Shown piece after piece: positions 25,351-36,082 of a stretch of 40,574 nt of DNA; within the stretch, counting starts at the first letter, position 1; each line of letters opens with the position of its first letter. The notes beneath the pieces were generated by a model. That model was given only the letters and a program-made list of their open reading frames with translations, was not told the DNA's origin and made no database searches. The position numbers and the translations under genes were made by a program. The DNA comes from Alphaproteobacteria bacterium. GTDB lineage: Bacteria; Pseudomonadota; Alphaproteobacteria; Bin65. The stretch covers positions 1 through 40,574 of the forward strand of contig JAJEGH010000041.1 of the NCBI GenBank assembly GCA_022819985.1, read 5' to 3'.

Positions 25351-25393
25351 GCCCGGCGCGCCGTCCCCGGCCGTTCGGGGGCGCGCGCCGGGC
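25351..25393 (-). promoter_or_regulatory. Stable GC hairpin between the binding-protein gene and livG
   Basis: The arms GCCCGGCGCGC (25351-25361) and GCGCGCCGGGC (25383-25393) pair perfectly over 11 bp, and the interior CCCCG/CGGGG can extend the structure. It begins 18 bases after the stop of the periplasmic binding-protein gene. No T tract follows, so it looks like an mRNA-stabilising or attenuating element and not a full terminator. Confidence 0.6.
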
Positions 25394-25411
25394 AACCGTG
25401 CAGCCGGCCGG

Positions 25412-26677
25412 TTACTTGGCCTGGTACAGGCGCATATCCGCAGTCTTCTTAACCGACGGATAGACCGCGTTATACACGTTGTCCTTGACCCAGCGCTTGG
25501 TTTTTGAATCGACCCGCCACTGGGCGCCGCCCAGCGGCTGAACCGAGAACTGCTGGGCATTGAACTTGACCTGGCCGACGACGGTTTCGAGATCCGTCTT
25601 GGCCAGCGCCGCCAGCAGCTTCGCCCGGTCGGTCGAGCCGGCGCGCTGCATCGCATCGAACAAGACGTCGTAGGACGCATCGGTATAGGCCAGCGGCGGC
25701 GAATAGTATTTGCCGGCATTCTGCCCTTCGTACAGGTCGACGAGGCCCTGGCCGGTATAGCCGCCGTATTTCGACTTGCCGGGATAGGCCGGCGACCAGA
25801 AGTTCACGCTCAGAATGTCGATGCCGAACTCGCCGAGCGCCTTCATCGCTTCCGGATAGCCGGTCGCCTTGTCGATGATGTACATGCGCGGCTTGAAGCC
25901 GGCCTGCGCCGCCTGCTGCAGATAGTTCTGCAGGTCGGGCGGGGCGAGCACGCCGGTCACAACCTGGACCCGGCCGCGCTTGAACTTGTTGATGATCGCC
26001 GAGAAGTCGGGCAGGCCCTGCTTGAAGCGGCCGGGGTCGACCGGCTTCCAGCCCGCCTTCTTGAAGGTCGGGTCGAACAGCGAGGCGAACACGACGCCGT
26101 CGGGATCGTTCGGATAGAGATAGCCGATGCTGCCGTTGAAGCCGCCGGGCAGCGCCTTGATCATGCCGACATGGTTGGCCACCAGGTCCGGCACGCCGAA
26201 GAAGAAATGGAAGGTGTATTTGTAGGTCTTCGGCTTGCCGTCCGGCCCGAACAGCCAGGCCTCGACCGGCGTGTTCGAGGTGATGCACGGCACCTTGTAG
26301 CGCTCGCACAGGTCGGACGGCGCGTTGGTCGTGTCCGGCGTGCCCTGGGCGAAGACCACGTCCACCTTGTCCTTCAGGATGGCGCGGGTCGCCGCTTCGC
26401 CCGAGCCCGCCATGGTGCCGCGCGAATCGTAGATCTTGTAGTTGATCTTGCACTTCTTGCCGCCGACCGCGAGGCCGCCGGCCTTGTTGATCGGGCCGAC
26501 CTTGTTCTCGTCGAGCCATGGCGTTTCGCGGCCCATATCGAGCAGCGGGCCGGTCAGCGGCACGACCCGGCCGACCGTGATGCTGCAATCCTGCGCTTCG
26601 GCAGGTGCGGGCGCCGTTGCGGCAACGCTGCCGGCAAGCGCCGCCAGCGCCAGTACAGAGGTTAGTTCCTTACGCAT
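25412..26677 (-). CDS. Periplasmic substrate-binding protein, HAAT/LivK type
   Basis: A 421-residue type I periplasmic binding protein. The signal peptide MRKELTSVLALAALAGSVAA ends near APAEAQ, before the mature QDCSITVGRVVPLTGPLLDMG, the typical start of this family. Segments such as VDVVFAQGTPDTTNA, CERYKVPCITSNTPVEAW and SVNFWSPAYPGKS match the fold, and two early cysteine pairs may be disulphide-linked. The region usually specific for amino acids is not conserved. It lies between the amnA-like gene (14 bases upstream) and livG. Ligand is unknown; from its operon an aromatic compound is a reasonable inference. Confidence 0.92.
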   Translation of the reverse strand: MRKELTSVLALAALAGSVAATAPAPAEAQDCSITVGRVVPLTGPLLDMGRETPWLDENKVGPINKAGGLAVGGKKCKINYKIYDSRGTMAGSGEAATRAILKDKVDVVFAQGTPDTTNAPSDLCERYKVPCITSNTPVEAWLFGPDGKPKTYKYTFHFFFGVPDLVANHVGMIKALPGGFNGSIGYLYPNDPDGVVFASLFDPTFKKAGWKPVDPGRFKQGLPDFSAIINKFKRGRVQVVTGVLAPPDLQNYLQQAAQAGFKPRMYIIDKATGYPEAMKALGEFGIDILSVNFWSPAYPGKSKYGGYTGQGLVDLYEGQNAGKYYSPPLAYTDASYDVLFDAMQRAGSTDRAKLLAALAKTDLETVVGQVKFNAQQFSVQPLGGAQWRVDSKTKRWVKDNVYNAVYPSVKKTADMRLYQAK

Positions 26678-26691
26678 CTTCGATGTCCTCC

Positions 26692-28701
<2,010 letters not shown>

Positions 28702-28747
28702 TAATGCGCCGCACGCCGGCCACCCGGCGCAGAACGGGAGCCGTACC

Positions 28748-29641
28748 ATGAATTTCCGCCGCCTTCACTATTTCGTCGCCGTCGCCGACGAGCTCCATTT
28801 CGGCCGGGCGGCGGCGCGCCTCGGCATCGCGCAGCCGCCGCTGTCGCGCCAGATCAAGGCGCTGGAGGAGGAGCTCGGCGCCATCCTCTTCAACCGGTCG
28901 CGCAGCCAGATCCGGCTGACCGACGCCGGCGAAATCCTGCGCGAACGGGCGCGGGATATCCTGGACCGGGTGGAGTCCGCCGAAGAAGCGGTCCGGCAGG
29001 CCGGGGCGGGAACGATCGGCAGCCTCACCATCGGCTTCGTCAGTTCCGCCACCTACAGCGTCTTGCCCGACATCGTCCACGCCTTCCGCGCGGAGAACGC
29101 CGAGGTCGAACTGACCCTCGTGCCGATGAACAATGCCGGCCAGCGCGACGCGCTGATCCAGCGGCGCATGGACATCGGCATCGCCCGGCCGCGGATCGAC
29201 GACGACGAATTGCGCCACGAGACGATCAACCGCGAGCGGCTGGTGGTGGCGCTGCCGGCGACCGACCCGCTGGCCGAGAGGCCGGCCTTGTCCATAGCCG
29301 ACCTGGCGAACCGGGAATTTGTCCTCTACCCGGACAAGCCGCGGCCGACCTTCGCCGACCACGTCATTGCGATCTGCCGGTCCGGCGGCGTCGAGCCGCG
29401 CGTGGCGCAGCTCGTCTACGACTATCAGACGGCCGCCGGCCTGGTTTCGGTCGGTGTCGGCGTATCCCTGGTACCGGAATCGACCGCCACGGGCGAACGC
29501 CCGGGTGTGGTCTGCCGGCCGCTCAACGGCGTGAAGGCCGAGACCGAGCTGAGCGTGAACTGGCGGATCGACAATCGCGGGCCGCTGGTCCACCGCTTCG
29601 TCGATACGGCGCGCAGCGTGAGCCGCAGGCTCCAGCCATGA
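28748..29641 (+). CDS. LysR-family transcriptional regulator
   Basis: A 297-residue LysR regulator. The N-terminal winged helix-turn-helix reads MNFRRLHYFVAVADELHFGRAAARLGIAQPPLSRQIKALEEELGAILFNRS. A linker helix follows, then a two-lobed effector-binding domain (GSLTIGFVSSATYSVLPDIV onward), of the CatR/BenM/CbnR-like aromatic-responsive branch judging by the SLTIGF and LPDIV segments. It is divergent from the ring-cleavage/transport operon and separated by 287 bases containing tandem candidate operators, so it probably activates that operon in response to the aromatic substrate or a pathway intermediate. Confidence 0.93.
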   Translation: MNFRRLHYFVAVADELHFGRAAARLGIAQPPLSRQIKALEEELGAILFNRSRSQIRLTDAGEILRERARDILDRVESAEEAVRQAGAGTIGSLTIGFVSSATYSVLPDIVHAFRAENAEVELTLVPMNNAGQRDALIQRRMDIGIARPRIDDDELRHETINRERLVVALPATDPLAERPALSIADLANREFVLYPDKPRPTFADHVIAICRSGGVEPRVAQLVYDYQTAAGLVSVGVGVSLVPESTATGERPGVVCRPLNGVKAETELSVNWRIDNRGPLVHRFVDTARSVSRRLQP

Positions 29642-29946
29642 CCGTTGAGCAACCCGCCGGAAATGCAAGCGACCCGATACCCGACCGGTATCGTGCGATA
29701 TCGAAACGGCGGCGAAGTTCTGCCGATCGTTGCCGGGAAACCGCCGACTCCTGCGGTTTCTCCGATACGCCGCCGGCGAGTTCCGCGCCGGGCCCGGTCC
29801 GGCTGCGGGGGGCCACGCCCGCCCGGCGATTGCAAACCTGCCCCGATAAACATTAGTTTCCCGGTAGCTCTCCCGGTCCTGCGCGGTCCGGGGCGCGGCA
29901 GGCCCGAGCGAATACGGCGCGATAACCATCCTCCGGGGAGGCGGAA
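29642..29946. other. 305-bp non-coding stretch between lysR and the flotillin-like gene
   Basis: No open frame here looks like a protein. It contains a 7-5-7 inverted repeat near the left end (listed separately), a moderately AT-richer patch around 29840-29870, and the strong ribosome-binding site GGGGAGG just before the flotillin-like ATG. The flotillin promoter should be here but no clear -35/-10 pair is visible. Confidence 0.55.
29675..29693. promoter_or_regulatory. Inverted repeat with LysR-like T-N11-A spacing
   Basis: CGATACC-CGACC-GGTATCG is a perfect 7-bp inverted repeat with a 5-bp spacer, 34 bases after the lysR stop. Its half GGTATC equals the half-site repeated in the upstream lysR operator, so it may be another binding site. 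It has no T tract and so is unlikely to be a terminator. Confidence 0.4.
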
Positions 29947-31662
29947 ATGACATTGGGCAACGCCGTTCTGGCGATCGTGATCGCCCTCGTCGCGATCGTC
30001 GTCCTGTGGCTGCTGTTCTGGTGGCTCTACCGCCGGGCGACCAAGGAACTGTCATTCGTCCGCACCGGCTTCGGCGGGCAGAAGGTGGTGATGAACGGCG
30101 GCGCGCTCGTGCTGCCGGTGCTGCACGACATCATCCAGGTCAACATGAACGCGCTGCGCATCGACGTGTCCCGGGCGGCGCGCAACGCGCTGATCACGCG
30201 CGACCGGCTGCGGGTCGACGTCTCGGCCGATTTTCTGGTCCGGGTCGGCGCCGATCACGACGCCATCGCGACCGCGGCGCAGAGCCTGGGCACCAAGACG
30301 CTGCGGGTCGAGTTGCTCAAGGAACTGATCGAGGGGCGCCTGACCGACGCCCTGCGCTCGGTCGCCGCCGAGATGAGCATGGAGGAGCTGCACGAGAAGC
30401 GGATCGAGTTCGTGCGCCGGGTGCGCGAGACATTGGCCGACGACCTCGCCTCCATCGGCCTCGAACTCCAGTCGGTCTCGCTGACCAGCCTCGACCAGAC
30501 CGACCGCGAGCATTTCAACCCGCAGAACGCCTTCGACGCCGAGGGCCTGACCCGGCTGACCCAGGAGATCGAGAGCCGGCGTCGCCAGCGCAACGAGATC
30601 GAGCAGGACACGGAGGTCGAGATCCAGGCGCGCAACCTGAAGGCCGAGCAGGAAAAGCTCGAGATCGCGCGCGACGAGGAATTCGCCCGCCTCGAACAGG
30701 AACGGGCGGTCTCGACCCGGCGCGCCGAGCAGCGCAGCGAAGTCGCCGCGCGGGAGGCCGAGAAGGAACGCGAGATGGAGGAAGCCCGGATCGCGTCCGG
30801 CATGGCCGTGGACCTGGCGAAGGTGGCAAGCGACCAGGAGATCGAGGCCCGGCGCATCGCCGCCGAACAGGAGGTCCGCGAGCGCGACATCGAGCGCGAC
30901 ATCGCCGTGGAACTGGCCCGGCACAACCGCAGCATCGAGATCGACACCAAGGCCAAGGAACAGAGCAAGGTCCGGGCCGAGGCCGAGGAAGCGCGGGCCG
31001 AGGCCGAGCGCGCGGCGGAAGCGGTCGAGACCGTGCGCGAGGTCGAGCGCGCCGAACGGCAGAAGCGGATCGATCTGATCGAAGCGCAGCGGGAAGCCGA
31101 GAAATCGTCCATCGGCACGGTCTCCTCGGCGACCGCGAAACGCGAGGCCGCCGGGGAACTCGCCGAGGCCGACCGGCTCCAGACCGACAGCGAGGCCGGC
31201 CGCATCCGGGCGATCGCCGAGGCCGAATCCGAGGGCGAAAAGCTGCGCGCCGCCGCCATGGAACTGCGCAGCAGCATCGAGGCCGCCGCGAAGCGGGCCA
31301 TGAACGACGCCGATTCCGGCCTCAGCCCGGAACTGATCGACATGAAGATCCGCCTCGCCATCGTCGAGCATCTCCAGGGCATGATCGCGGAAAGCGTCAA
31401 GCCGCTGGAGCGCATCGAGGGCATCAAGATCGTCCATGTCGACGGGCTGGCGCCGCAGAGCACGGGCGCGGCGGAGGGCGAGAAACGCGAGACCGGTCTG
31501 TCCGACCAGATCGTCAACAGCGCCCTGCGCTACCGCGCCCACGCGCCGGTGCTCGACCAGCTGCTGAAGGATGTCGGCTTCTCCGCCGGCGACCCGGAGG
31601 AGCTGCAAAGCGCGCTGACACGGATGCTGCGCTCGGACGATACGGGCGGCGAGAAGGAATAG
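29947..31662 (+). CDS. Flotillin / SPFH-domain membrane protein (YqiK-like)
   Basis: A 571-residue protein with one N-terminal transmembrane helix (residues 5-27, AVLAIVIALVAIVVLWLLFWW), then an SPFH/Band 7 domain (about 35-200: VRTGFGGQKVVMNGGALVLPVLHDI) and a very long charged Glu/Arg/Ala-rich coiled coil (about 205-440), with a C-terminal flotillin-type tail rich in LEAAAKRAMND-like helices. Such proteins form large oligomeric cages in membrane microdomains. YqiK-type genes usually follow a small YqiJ/NfeD-like partner; none is found beside this one. A strong GGGGAGG ribosome-binding site marks the ATG at 29947. Confidence 0.9.
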   Translation: MTLGNAVLAIVIALVAIVVLWLLFWWLYRRATKELSFVRTGFGGQKVVMNGGALVLPVLHDIIQVNMNALRIDVSRAARNALITRDRLRVDVSADFLVRVGADHDAIATAAQSLGTKTLRVELLKELIEGRLTDALRSVAAEMSMEELHEKRIEFVRRVRETLADDLASIGLELQSVSLTSLDQTDREHFNPQNAFDAEGLTRLTQEIESRRRQRNEIEQDTEVEIQARNLKAEQEKLEIARDEEFARLEQERAVSTRRAEQRSEVAAREAEKEREMEEARIASGMAVDLAKVASDQEIEARRIAAEQEVRERDIERDIAVELARHNRSIEIDTKAKEQSKVRAEAEEARAEAERAAEAVETVREVERAERQKRIDLIEAQREAEKSSIGTVSSATAKREAAGELAEADRLQTDSEAGRIRAIAEAESEGEKLRAAAMELRSSIEAAAKRAMNDADSGLSPELIDMKIRLAIVEHLQGMIAESVKPLERIEGIKIVHVDGLAPQSTGAAEGEKRETGLSDQIVNSALRYRAHAPVLDQLLKDVGFSAGDPEELQSALTRMLRSDDTGGEKE

Positions 31663-31815
31663 GGGCGGGCCGCGCGCCGGCTGCGGAGGACAACGGTCGC
31701 CCCTCGCCCGGCGTGGGCCGCAGCGTCGTCCACAAACATTCCGCAATGCCGCCAACAAATCGCCCCGTTCGGGCAGATAATTCCGGACATCCTTCACCCG
31801 GAAAGCGAGCGACCC

Positions 31816-32547
31816 ATGGCGATTCGCAAATTGCGCACCGCGGCCATTCTGTCCGCCCTTCTGCTGGCGCCGTTCTGGACCGGCACAGCGGCCGGCGCCG
31901 AAGAACTGCCTTCGATCACCGTTCACGGCGCCGGATCGGTGGAAGCGCCGCCCGACATGGCGATCGTTTCGGCAGGCGCCGTCAGCCAGGCGAAGCTGGC
32001 CGCAAAGGCGATGGCGGAAAACAACGGGAAGGTCGCGCAAATCCTGGCGCTGGCCGAGGCCGCCGGCGTCGCCGGGGCGGATGTGCAGACCGAGGCGATG
32101 TCCATCCATCCGGTCTACGAGGACAAGCGCGGCGAGGCCGGGCTTCCCGCTATAGCCGGCTACAGGGTCTCCAACGCGGTTTCCATCCGGTTGCGAAAGC
32201 TGGACAGGCTGGGAGACCTCCTCGGCAGGCTCGCGACTGTCGGCGCCAACCGGATCGGCCATATCCGTTTCGGCGTGAGCGATCCGGAAACGCTGCTGCG
32301 CCAGGCGCGCCGCCGCGCGGTCGCCGATGCGCGGGCCAGGGCCGCGCTCTACGCCGAGGCGGCCGGCGTCGCGCTCGGGCGGGTGGTTCGGATTACCGAG
32401 ACTGGATCGTCCCTGCCGCATCGGAACCGCAGATACTCGAGCCGGAGAGCGCTGGACAAGGCGGGTGCAGCGGTTCCCGTGGCTCCTGGTACGCTCGAAT
32501 TCGGCGCGGCGGTGACGATACGCTTTGCCATCGGGAAGGGCGGCTGA
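31816..32547 (+). CDS. Periplasmic SIMPL-domain (DUF541) protein
   Basis: A 243-residue exported protein. The signal peptide MAIRKLRTAAILSALLLAPF ends near TAAGA-EE. The mature part begins LPSITVHGAGSVEAPPDMAIVSAGAV, the typical opening of the SIMPL/DUF541 family (oxidative-stress defence, YggE-like), followed by AKAMAENNGKVAQIL and ARRRAVADARARAALYAEAAGVALGRVVRI. Family members are periplasmic or outer-membrane associated; function is poorly defined. It lies 153 bases downstream of the flotillin-like gene on the same strand; a shared envelope-related role is only a suggestion. Confidence 0.88.
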   Translation: MAIRKLRTAAILSALLLAPFWTGTAAGAEELPSITVHGAGSVEAPPDMAIVSAGAVSQAKLAAKAMAENNGKVAQILALAEAAGVAGADVQTEAMSIHPVYEDKRGEAGLPAIAGYRVSNAVSIRLRKLDRLGDLLGRLATVGANRIGHIRFGVSDPETLLRQARRRAVADARARAALYAEAAGVALGRVVRITETGSSLPHRNRRYSSRRALDKAGAAVPVAPGTLEFGAAVTIRFAIGKGG

Positions 32548-32665
32548 GCCCGGCTCGGTCCAACCGACAGGAAGCCGGAGGCCGGCGACGGATTTCCTTT
32601 CTTCGGGAAGCGGGGCTATATCGACGCTCGAACGGCCTCCCCTGTCCGGCGGGCGAAACCTGCGT

Positions 32666-33154
32666 ATGAAGCCGGTAGCGTATATCGAAACATCGGTCGT
32701 CAGCTACCTGACCGCGCGGACGCCGCGCAATACGGTGGCCGCCGCATATCGGGAAATAACGCGCGCATGGTGGCGCGGCGCGCCGGACAGGTTCGATCTC
32801 GTCGCATCGGCGCTTGTCGTCTCGGAAGCCGGCGCGGGAGACCCGATTGCGGCCCGTTCCCGGCTGTCGGCGCTCGAAACCGTCGCTATCCTCGATGCGA
32901 CGGCGGAGGCCGAGGCCTTGGCCGGGCGGTTGCTGGAAGCCGGCGCGGTGCCGCGCCGGGCCGGCGACGATGCTGCGCACATCGCCATTGCCGCCGCCAA
33001 CAGCGTCGATTATCTGGTTACATGGAACTTCCGGCACATTGCCAATGCGGCAATGCGGTCGCGAATCGAGGGCGTTTGCCGGCAGGCCGGCTATGCGCCG
33101 CCGGTTATCTGCACGCCCGGCGAGTTGCGGGAGGACAGCGATGAAGACGACTGA
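32666..33154 (+). CDS. PIN-domain protein, VapC-like toxin
   Basis: A 162-residue PIN-domain protein, a probable Mg-dependent RNase. It starts MKPVAYIETSVVSYLTARTPR; the first acidic residue is Glu in IETS instead of the common Asp, as is standard in this subfamily. Further acidic positions are in VVSEAGAGDP and AGDDAAHIAIAA, and VDYLVTWNFRHIAN is a strong subfamily marker. The ATG at 32666 is selected because the family starts there; upstream codons are low quality. Its end overlaps the start of a small gene at 33141, making a toxin-first gene pair. Confidence 0.85.
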   Translation: MKPVAYIETSVVSYLTARTPRNTVAAAYREITRAWWRGAPDRFDLVASALVVSEAGAGDPIAARSRLSALETVAILDATAEAEALAGRLLEAGAVPRRAGDDAAHIAIAAANSVDYLVTWNFRHIANAAMRSRIEGVCRQAGYAPPVICTPGELREDSDEDD

Positions 33155-33338
33155 AACCGATCCGGTCATCGCGGAGCTCCACGCGGTGCGCGACGAACAC
33201 GCGGCGCGGCTCAGCCACGATATCGGAGCCATTTTCGAGGATATCCGCGCGACGCAGAAAACCCTCGCCCGCGAATGCGTGCGGTTGCCCGCGCGCCGCG
33301 CCGGGCCCGCCGCCCCCGGCAAGCGGGAGGGGAACTGA
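33141..33338 (+). CDS. Small antitoxin-like partner of the PIN-domain gene
   Basis: A 65-residue protein starting MKTTETDPVIAELHAVRDEHAARLSHDIGAI, with IFEDIRATQKTLAREC after it; helical and charged, ending in a basic tail. Small proteins of the type DPVIxEIHxIRxxxxxxxxxDxxAIxxDxR regularly follow this PIN subfamily and are thought to be the antitoxin. The ATG lies 14 bases before the end of the PIN gene, preceded by GGGAGGA, so translation is coupled. No DNA-binding domain is visible. Confidence 0.72.
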   Translation: MKTTETDPVIAELHAVRDEHAARLSHDIGAIFEDIRATQKTLARECVRLPARRAGPAAPGKREGN

Positions 33339-33379
33339 GGAAGCAGCGCCGTTGCGAAACGCCGTCTCGAAGGACGCCC

Positions 33380-35185
33380 CTACGGCACCGCAGCCAGCAA
33401 CGCCTTCGTGTAGTCGTGCTGCGGGGTGCGGAAGACCTCTTCGGTAGGCCCCTGCTCCACGATCCGGCCGCGGTTCATGATGGCGACGCGGCTGCACAGG
33501 TAGCGCACGACCGAGAGATCGTGGCTGATGAACAGCATGGAAATCCGCCTCTGCGCGCGCATGTCGAGCAGCAGGTTGAGGATCTGGGCCTGCACCGAGA
33601 CGTCGAGGCCGGAGACGATCTCGTCGGCGACCAGCACCTTGGGCGCGGTGCACAGCGCCCGGGCGATGTTGACCCGCTGGCGCTGGCCGCCCGAGACCTG
33701 CACCGGGTAGCGGCCGATCGTGTCCTGGGGCAGGCCGGTCTGGCCGAGCAGGTCGCGCGCGCGCTCCAGCCGCTCCGGCCAGCGCGCCGGCGGGCGGCGC
33801 ACCTCCATCGACTGGGTCACCAGCCGGCCGATGCGCTGGCGCGGATTGAGGGCCGATTGCGGGTCCTGGAAAATCATCTGGATGAGCGCGATACGCTGTT
33901 TCGCGGTGCGCTGGAACGGGCCGGTGATGTCCTGCCCGTCGACGACGATCCGCCCGTCGTCCGGCGTTTCGAGGCCGAGCAGCAGGCGCGCGACGGTGGA
34001 TTTCCCGCTGCCGCTTTCGCCGACCAGGCCGACGAACTCGCCGGGCGCGATGTCGAGGCTCACCCCGTCGACCGCGACCACCGGCGCGCGGCGGCGGCCG
34101 AGCCAGTCGCGGCCGGAGCGGAAGGTCTTGCCCAGCCCGCTGACCGACAGGATCGGCGCCGCGGCGGCGATTTCCGCATCGGGAAGGTCGCCCTGCCCGG
34201 CGGCTGCCGAAGCCGCTTCCCGGCACGCCCCGGCGCCGCGCACGAACCGGCCGGGCGCAACCTCGGTCAGCGCCGTGCGGGCCGCAGCGCAGGCTTCGTC
34301 GCGCACAGGGCAGCGCGGCGCGAAGCGGCAGCCGGGCAGGTCGGCGAAACCGCTGAGGCCCGGCATGTGGTCGGGCAGCGCCGTCAGCCGGCGGACCGGA
34401 CCGCCGATGCCGGGATTGGCGGCGACCAGGCTGCGCGTATAGGGATGCAGCGGATCGCCGAGCAGCGCCGCCGCAGGGCCGGTCTCGACGATTTCCCCGG
34501 CATACATCACGGCGATGCGCTGGCAGTGCTGCGCCGCCAGGCGCAGATCGTGGGTGATGAACAGCAGGCCGGTCTCGCTGTCGCGCTGCAACTCGTCGAT
34601 CAACTCCATGACCCGGGCCTGGGTGATGACGTCGAGCGCCGTGGTCGGCTCGTCGGCGATAATCAGGTCGGGCTTGCCGGCGAAGGCCATGGCGATCAGC
34701 GCCCGCTGGCACTGGCCGCCGGAAAGCTGGTGCGGGAAGCGGGTCAGCAGGTCGGCCGGGCGCGGCAGGTGGACCGAATCGAGCGCGGCGACCGCCCGCT
34801 CGCGCCGCGCCGCCTTGCCCTCCTGGCCGAGGCGTCTGAGATGCTCGTCGAACTGGGCGCCGAGGGACAGGACGGGATTGAGCGACGTCATCGGATGCTG
34901 GGGCACGAAGGCGATGGCGTCGCCGAGCAGTCCGGTCCGCTCGCGCGGCGCCATGGCCAGCAGGTCGCGGTCCCGGAAGGTCACGCTGCCGCGGCTCGCC
35001 GCGAAGCCCCTGGGCAGCATCCCGGCGATCAGGCGGCCGACCATGGACTTGCCGGCGCCGGATTCGCCGACGACGCCGACCAGTTCGCCCCGGCCGATGG
35101 CCAGCGAGACATCGCGCAGCACGTCGACCGGCCGCCCGCCGGCCTCGGTCGTCACGTTGACATCGTTCAGCGCGAGAAGGGACAT
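33380..35185 (-). CDS. Fused dipeptide/oligopeptide ABC ATPase (DppD-DppF in one chain)
   Basis: A 601-residue protein with two complete ABC ATPase domains. The first (about 1-330, DppD-like) has Walker A GESGAGKS, signature LSGGQCQRALIA, Walker B LIIADEPTTALD, and the C-terminal iron-sulphur-type cysteine region CRFAPRCPVRDEACAAA. A variable linker follows, then the second (about 345-601, DppF-like) with GESGSGKST, QDPQSALNPRQRI, VSGGQRQRVNIARAL and VADEIVSGLD. Fused DppDF proteins are common in alphaproteobacterial peptide, nickel or glycoside importers. It closes the operon with permeases upstream at 10 bases' distance. Confidence 0.95.
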   Translation of the reverse strand: MSLLALNDVNVTTEAGGRPVDVLRDVSLAIGRGELVGVVGESGAGKSMVGRLIAGMLPRGFAASRGSVTFRDRDLLAMAPRERTGLLGDAIAFVPQHPMTSLNPVLSLGAQFDEHLRRLGQEGKAARRERAVAALDSVHLPRPADLLTRFPHQLSGGQCQRALIAMAFAGKPDLIIADEPTTALDVITQARVMELIDELQRDSETGLLFITHDLRLAAQHCQRIAVMYAGEIVETGPAAALLGDPLHPYTRSLVAANPGIGGPVRRLTALPDHMPGLSGFADLPGCRFAPRCPVRDEACAAARTALTEVAPGRFVRGAGACREAASAAAGQGDLPDAEIAAAAPILSVSGLGKTFRSGRDWLGRRRAPVVAVDGVSLDIAPGEFVGLVGESGSGKSTVARLLLGLETPDDGRIVVDGQDITGPFQRTAKQRIALIQMIFQDPQSALNPRQRIGRLVTQSMEVRRPPARWPERLERARDLLGQTGLPQDTIGRYPVQVSGGQRQRVNIARALCTAPKVLVADEIVSGLDVSVQAQILNLLLDMRAQRRISMLFISHDLSVVRYLCSRVAIMNRGRIVEQGPTEEVFRTPQHDYTKALLAAVP

Positions 35186-35195
35186 GGCGCTGCGC

Positions 35196-36068
35196 CTAAT
35201 GCTGCTGGAGCCGGGCGTCGAAGGTCCGGCGCAGGCCGTCGCCCAGCAGGTTGAACGCCAGCACGGTCGTCACGATGGCGAGGATCGGCAGCACCAGCCC
35301 CCAGGCCGACTGGTACATATAGTTGCGCGCGTCGGCGATCATCACGCCCCAGGCGGGAATGCTCGCCTCGACGCTCATGCCGACGAAGCTGAGGATCGCC
35401 TCGACGATCACGGCGATGCCCATCTCCAGGCTCATCAGGGTGATGATGAGCGGAGCGGCGGCCGGCAGCACCTCGCGCACCATCGTGCGCAGGTGGGAGA
35501 AACCGGAGAGCCGCGCGGCATCGACATAGTTCTGCCGGCGGATCACCAGCACCTCGCTGCGCACGACGCGGCAGAAGCGCGTCCAGTCGACCAGGATGAT
35601 CGCCAGGATGACGTTGCCGATGCCGACGCCGAAGCCGACGATCAGGATCAGCGACAGTACGACCGGCGGGAACGACATCCACAGATCGACCGCCCGCGAG
35701 ATTATCCAGTCCACGACGCCGCCGAAATAGCCGGCCAGCAGGGCCAGCATCGTCCCGAAAAGCATGGTGCCGACCGCGGCGCACACCGCGACGAACAGGG
35801 CGACCCGGGTGCCGTAGATCAGGCGGGACAGGGTATCGCGGCCCAGATTGTCGGTGCCGAGCCAGAAGCCCGGCTCGGCGTTATCGCTCCAGAACGGCCC
35901 CTTGAGGGCGTTCAGCAGGTCCTGCTCGTTGGGATCGTAGGGTGCGATCAGCGGCGCCGCGACGGCGCAGAACAGCAATATGAGCAGGATCGACCCGCCG
36001 ACGACGACGCGGCCCGAACGCAGTGCGCGCCGGAGCGGGTTCTCGCCGGCGACAGCCGCCGCGCTCAT
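35196..36068 (-). CDS. DppC-type ABC permease
   Basis: A 290-residue inner-membrane permease. The N-terminal OppC_N region (AVAAPLIAPYDPNEQDL) and the periplasmic FWLGTDNLGRDTLSRLIYGTR are typical of DppC/OppC. The EAA coupling motif is in YVDAARLSGFSHLRTMVREVLP, and the ending is FNLLGDGLRRTFDARLQ. The ATG at 36066-36068 lies 14 bases after the stop of the DppB-type gene, so they are co-transcribed and should form a heterodimeric channel. Confidence 0.94.
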   Translation of the reverse strand: MSAAAVAGENPLRRALRSGRVVVGGSILLILLFCAVAAPLIAPYDPNEQDLLNALKGPFWSDNAEPGFWLGTDNLGRDTLSRLIYGTRVALFVAVCAAVGTMLFGTMLALLAGYFGGVVDWIISRAVDLWMSFPPVVLSLILIVGFGVGIGNVILAIILVDWTRFCRVVRSEVLVIRRQNYVDAARLSGFSHLRTMVREVLPAAAPLIITLMSLEMGIAVIVEAILSFVGMSVEASIPAWGVMIADARNYMYQSAWGLVLPILAIVTTVLAFNLLGDGLRRTFDARLQQH

Positions 36069-36082
36069 TGCTAACTCCGCGC

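Noticed and set aside
30006..32669. Long plus-strand frame overlapping the flotillin-like and SIMPL genes
   Set aside because: Out of frame with both genuine proteins and made of Arg/Gly/Asp-rich sequence without motifs.
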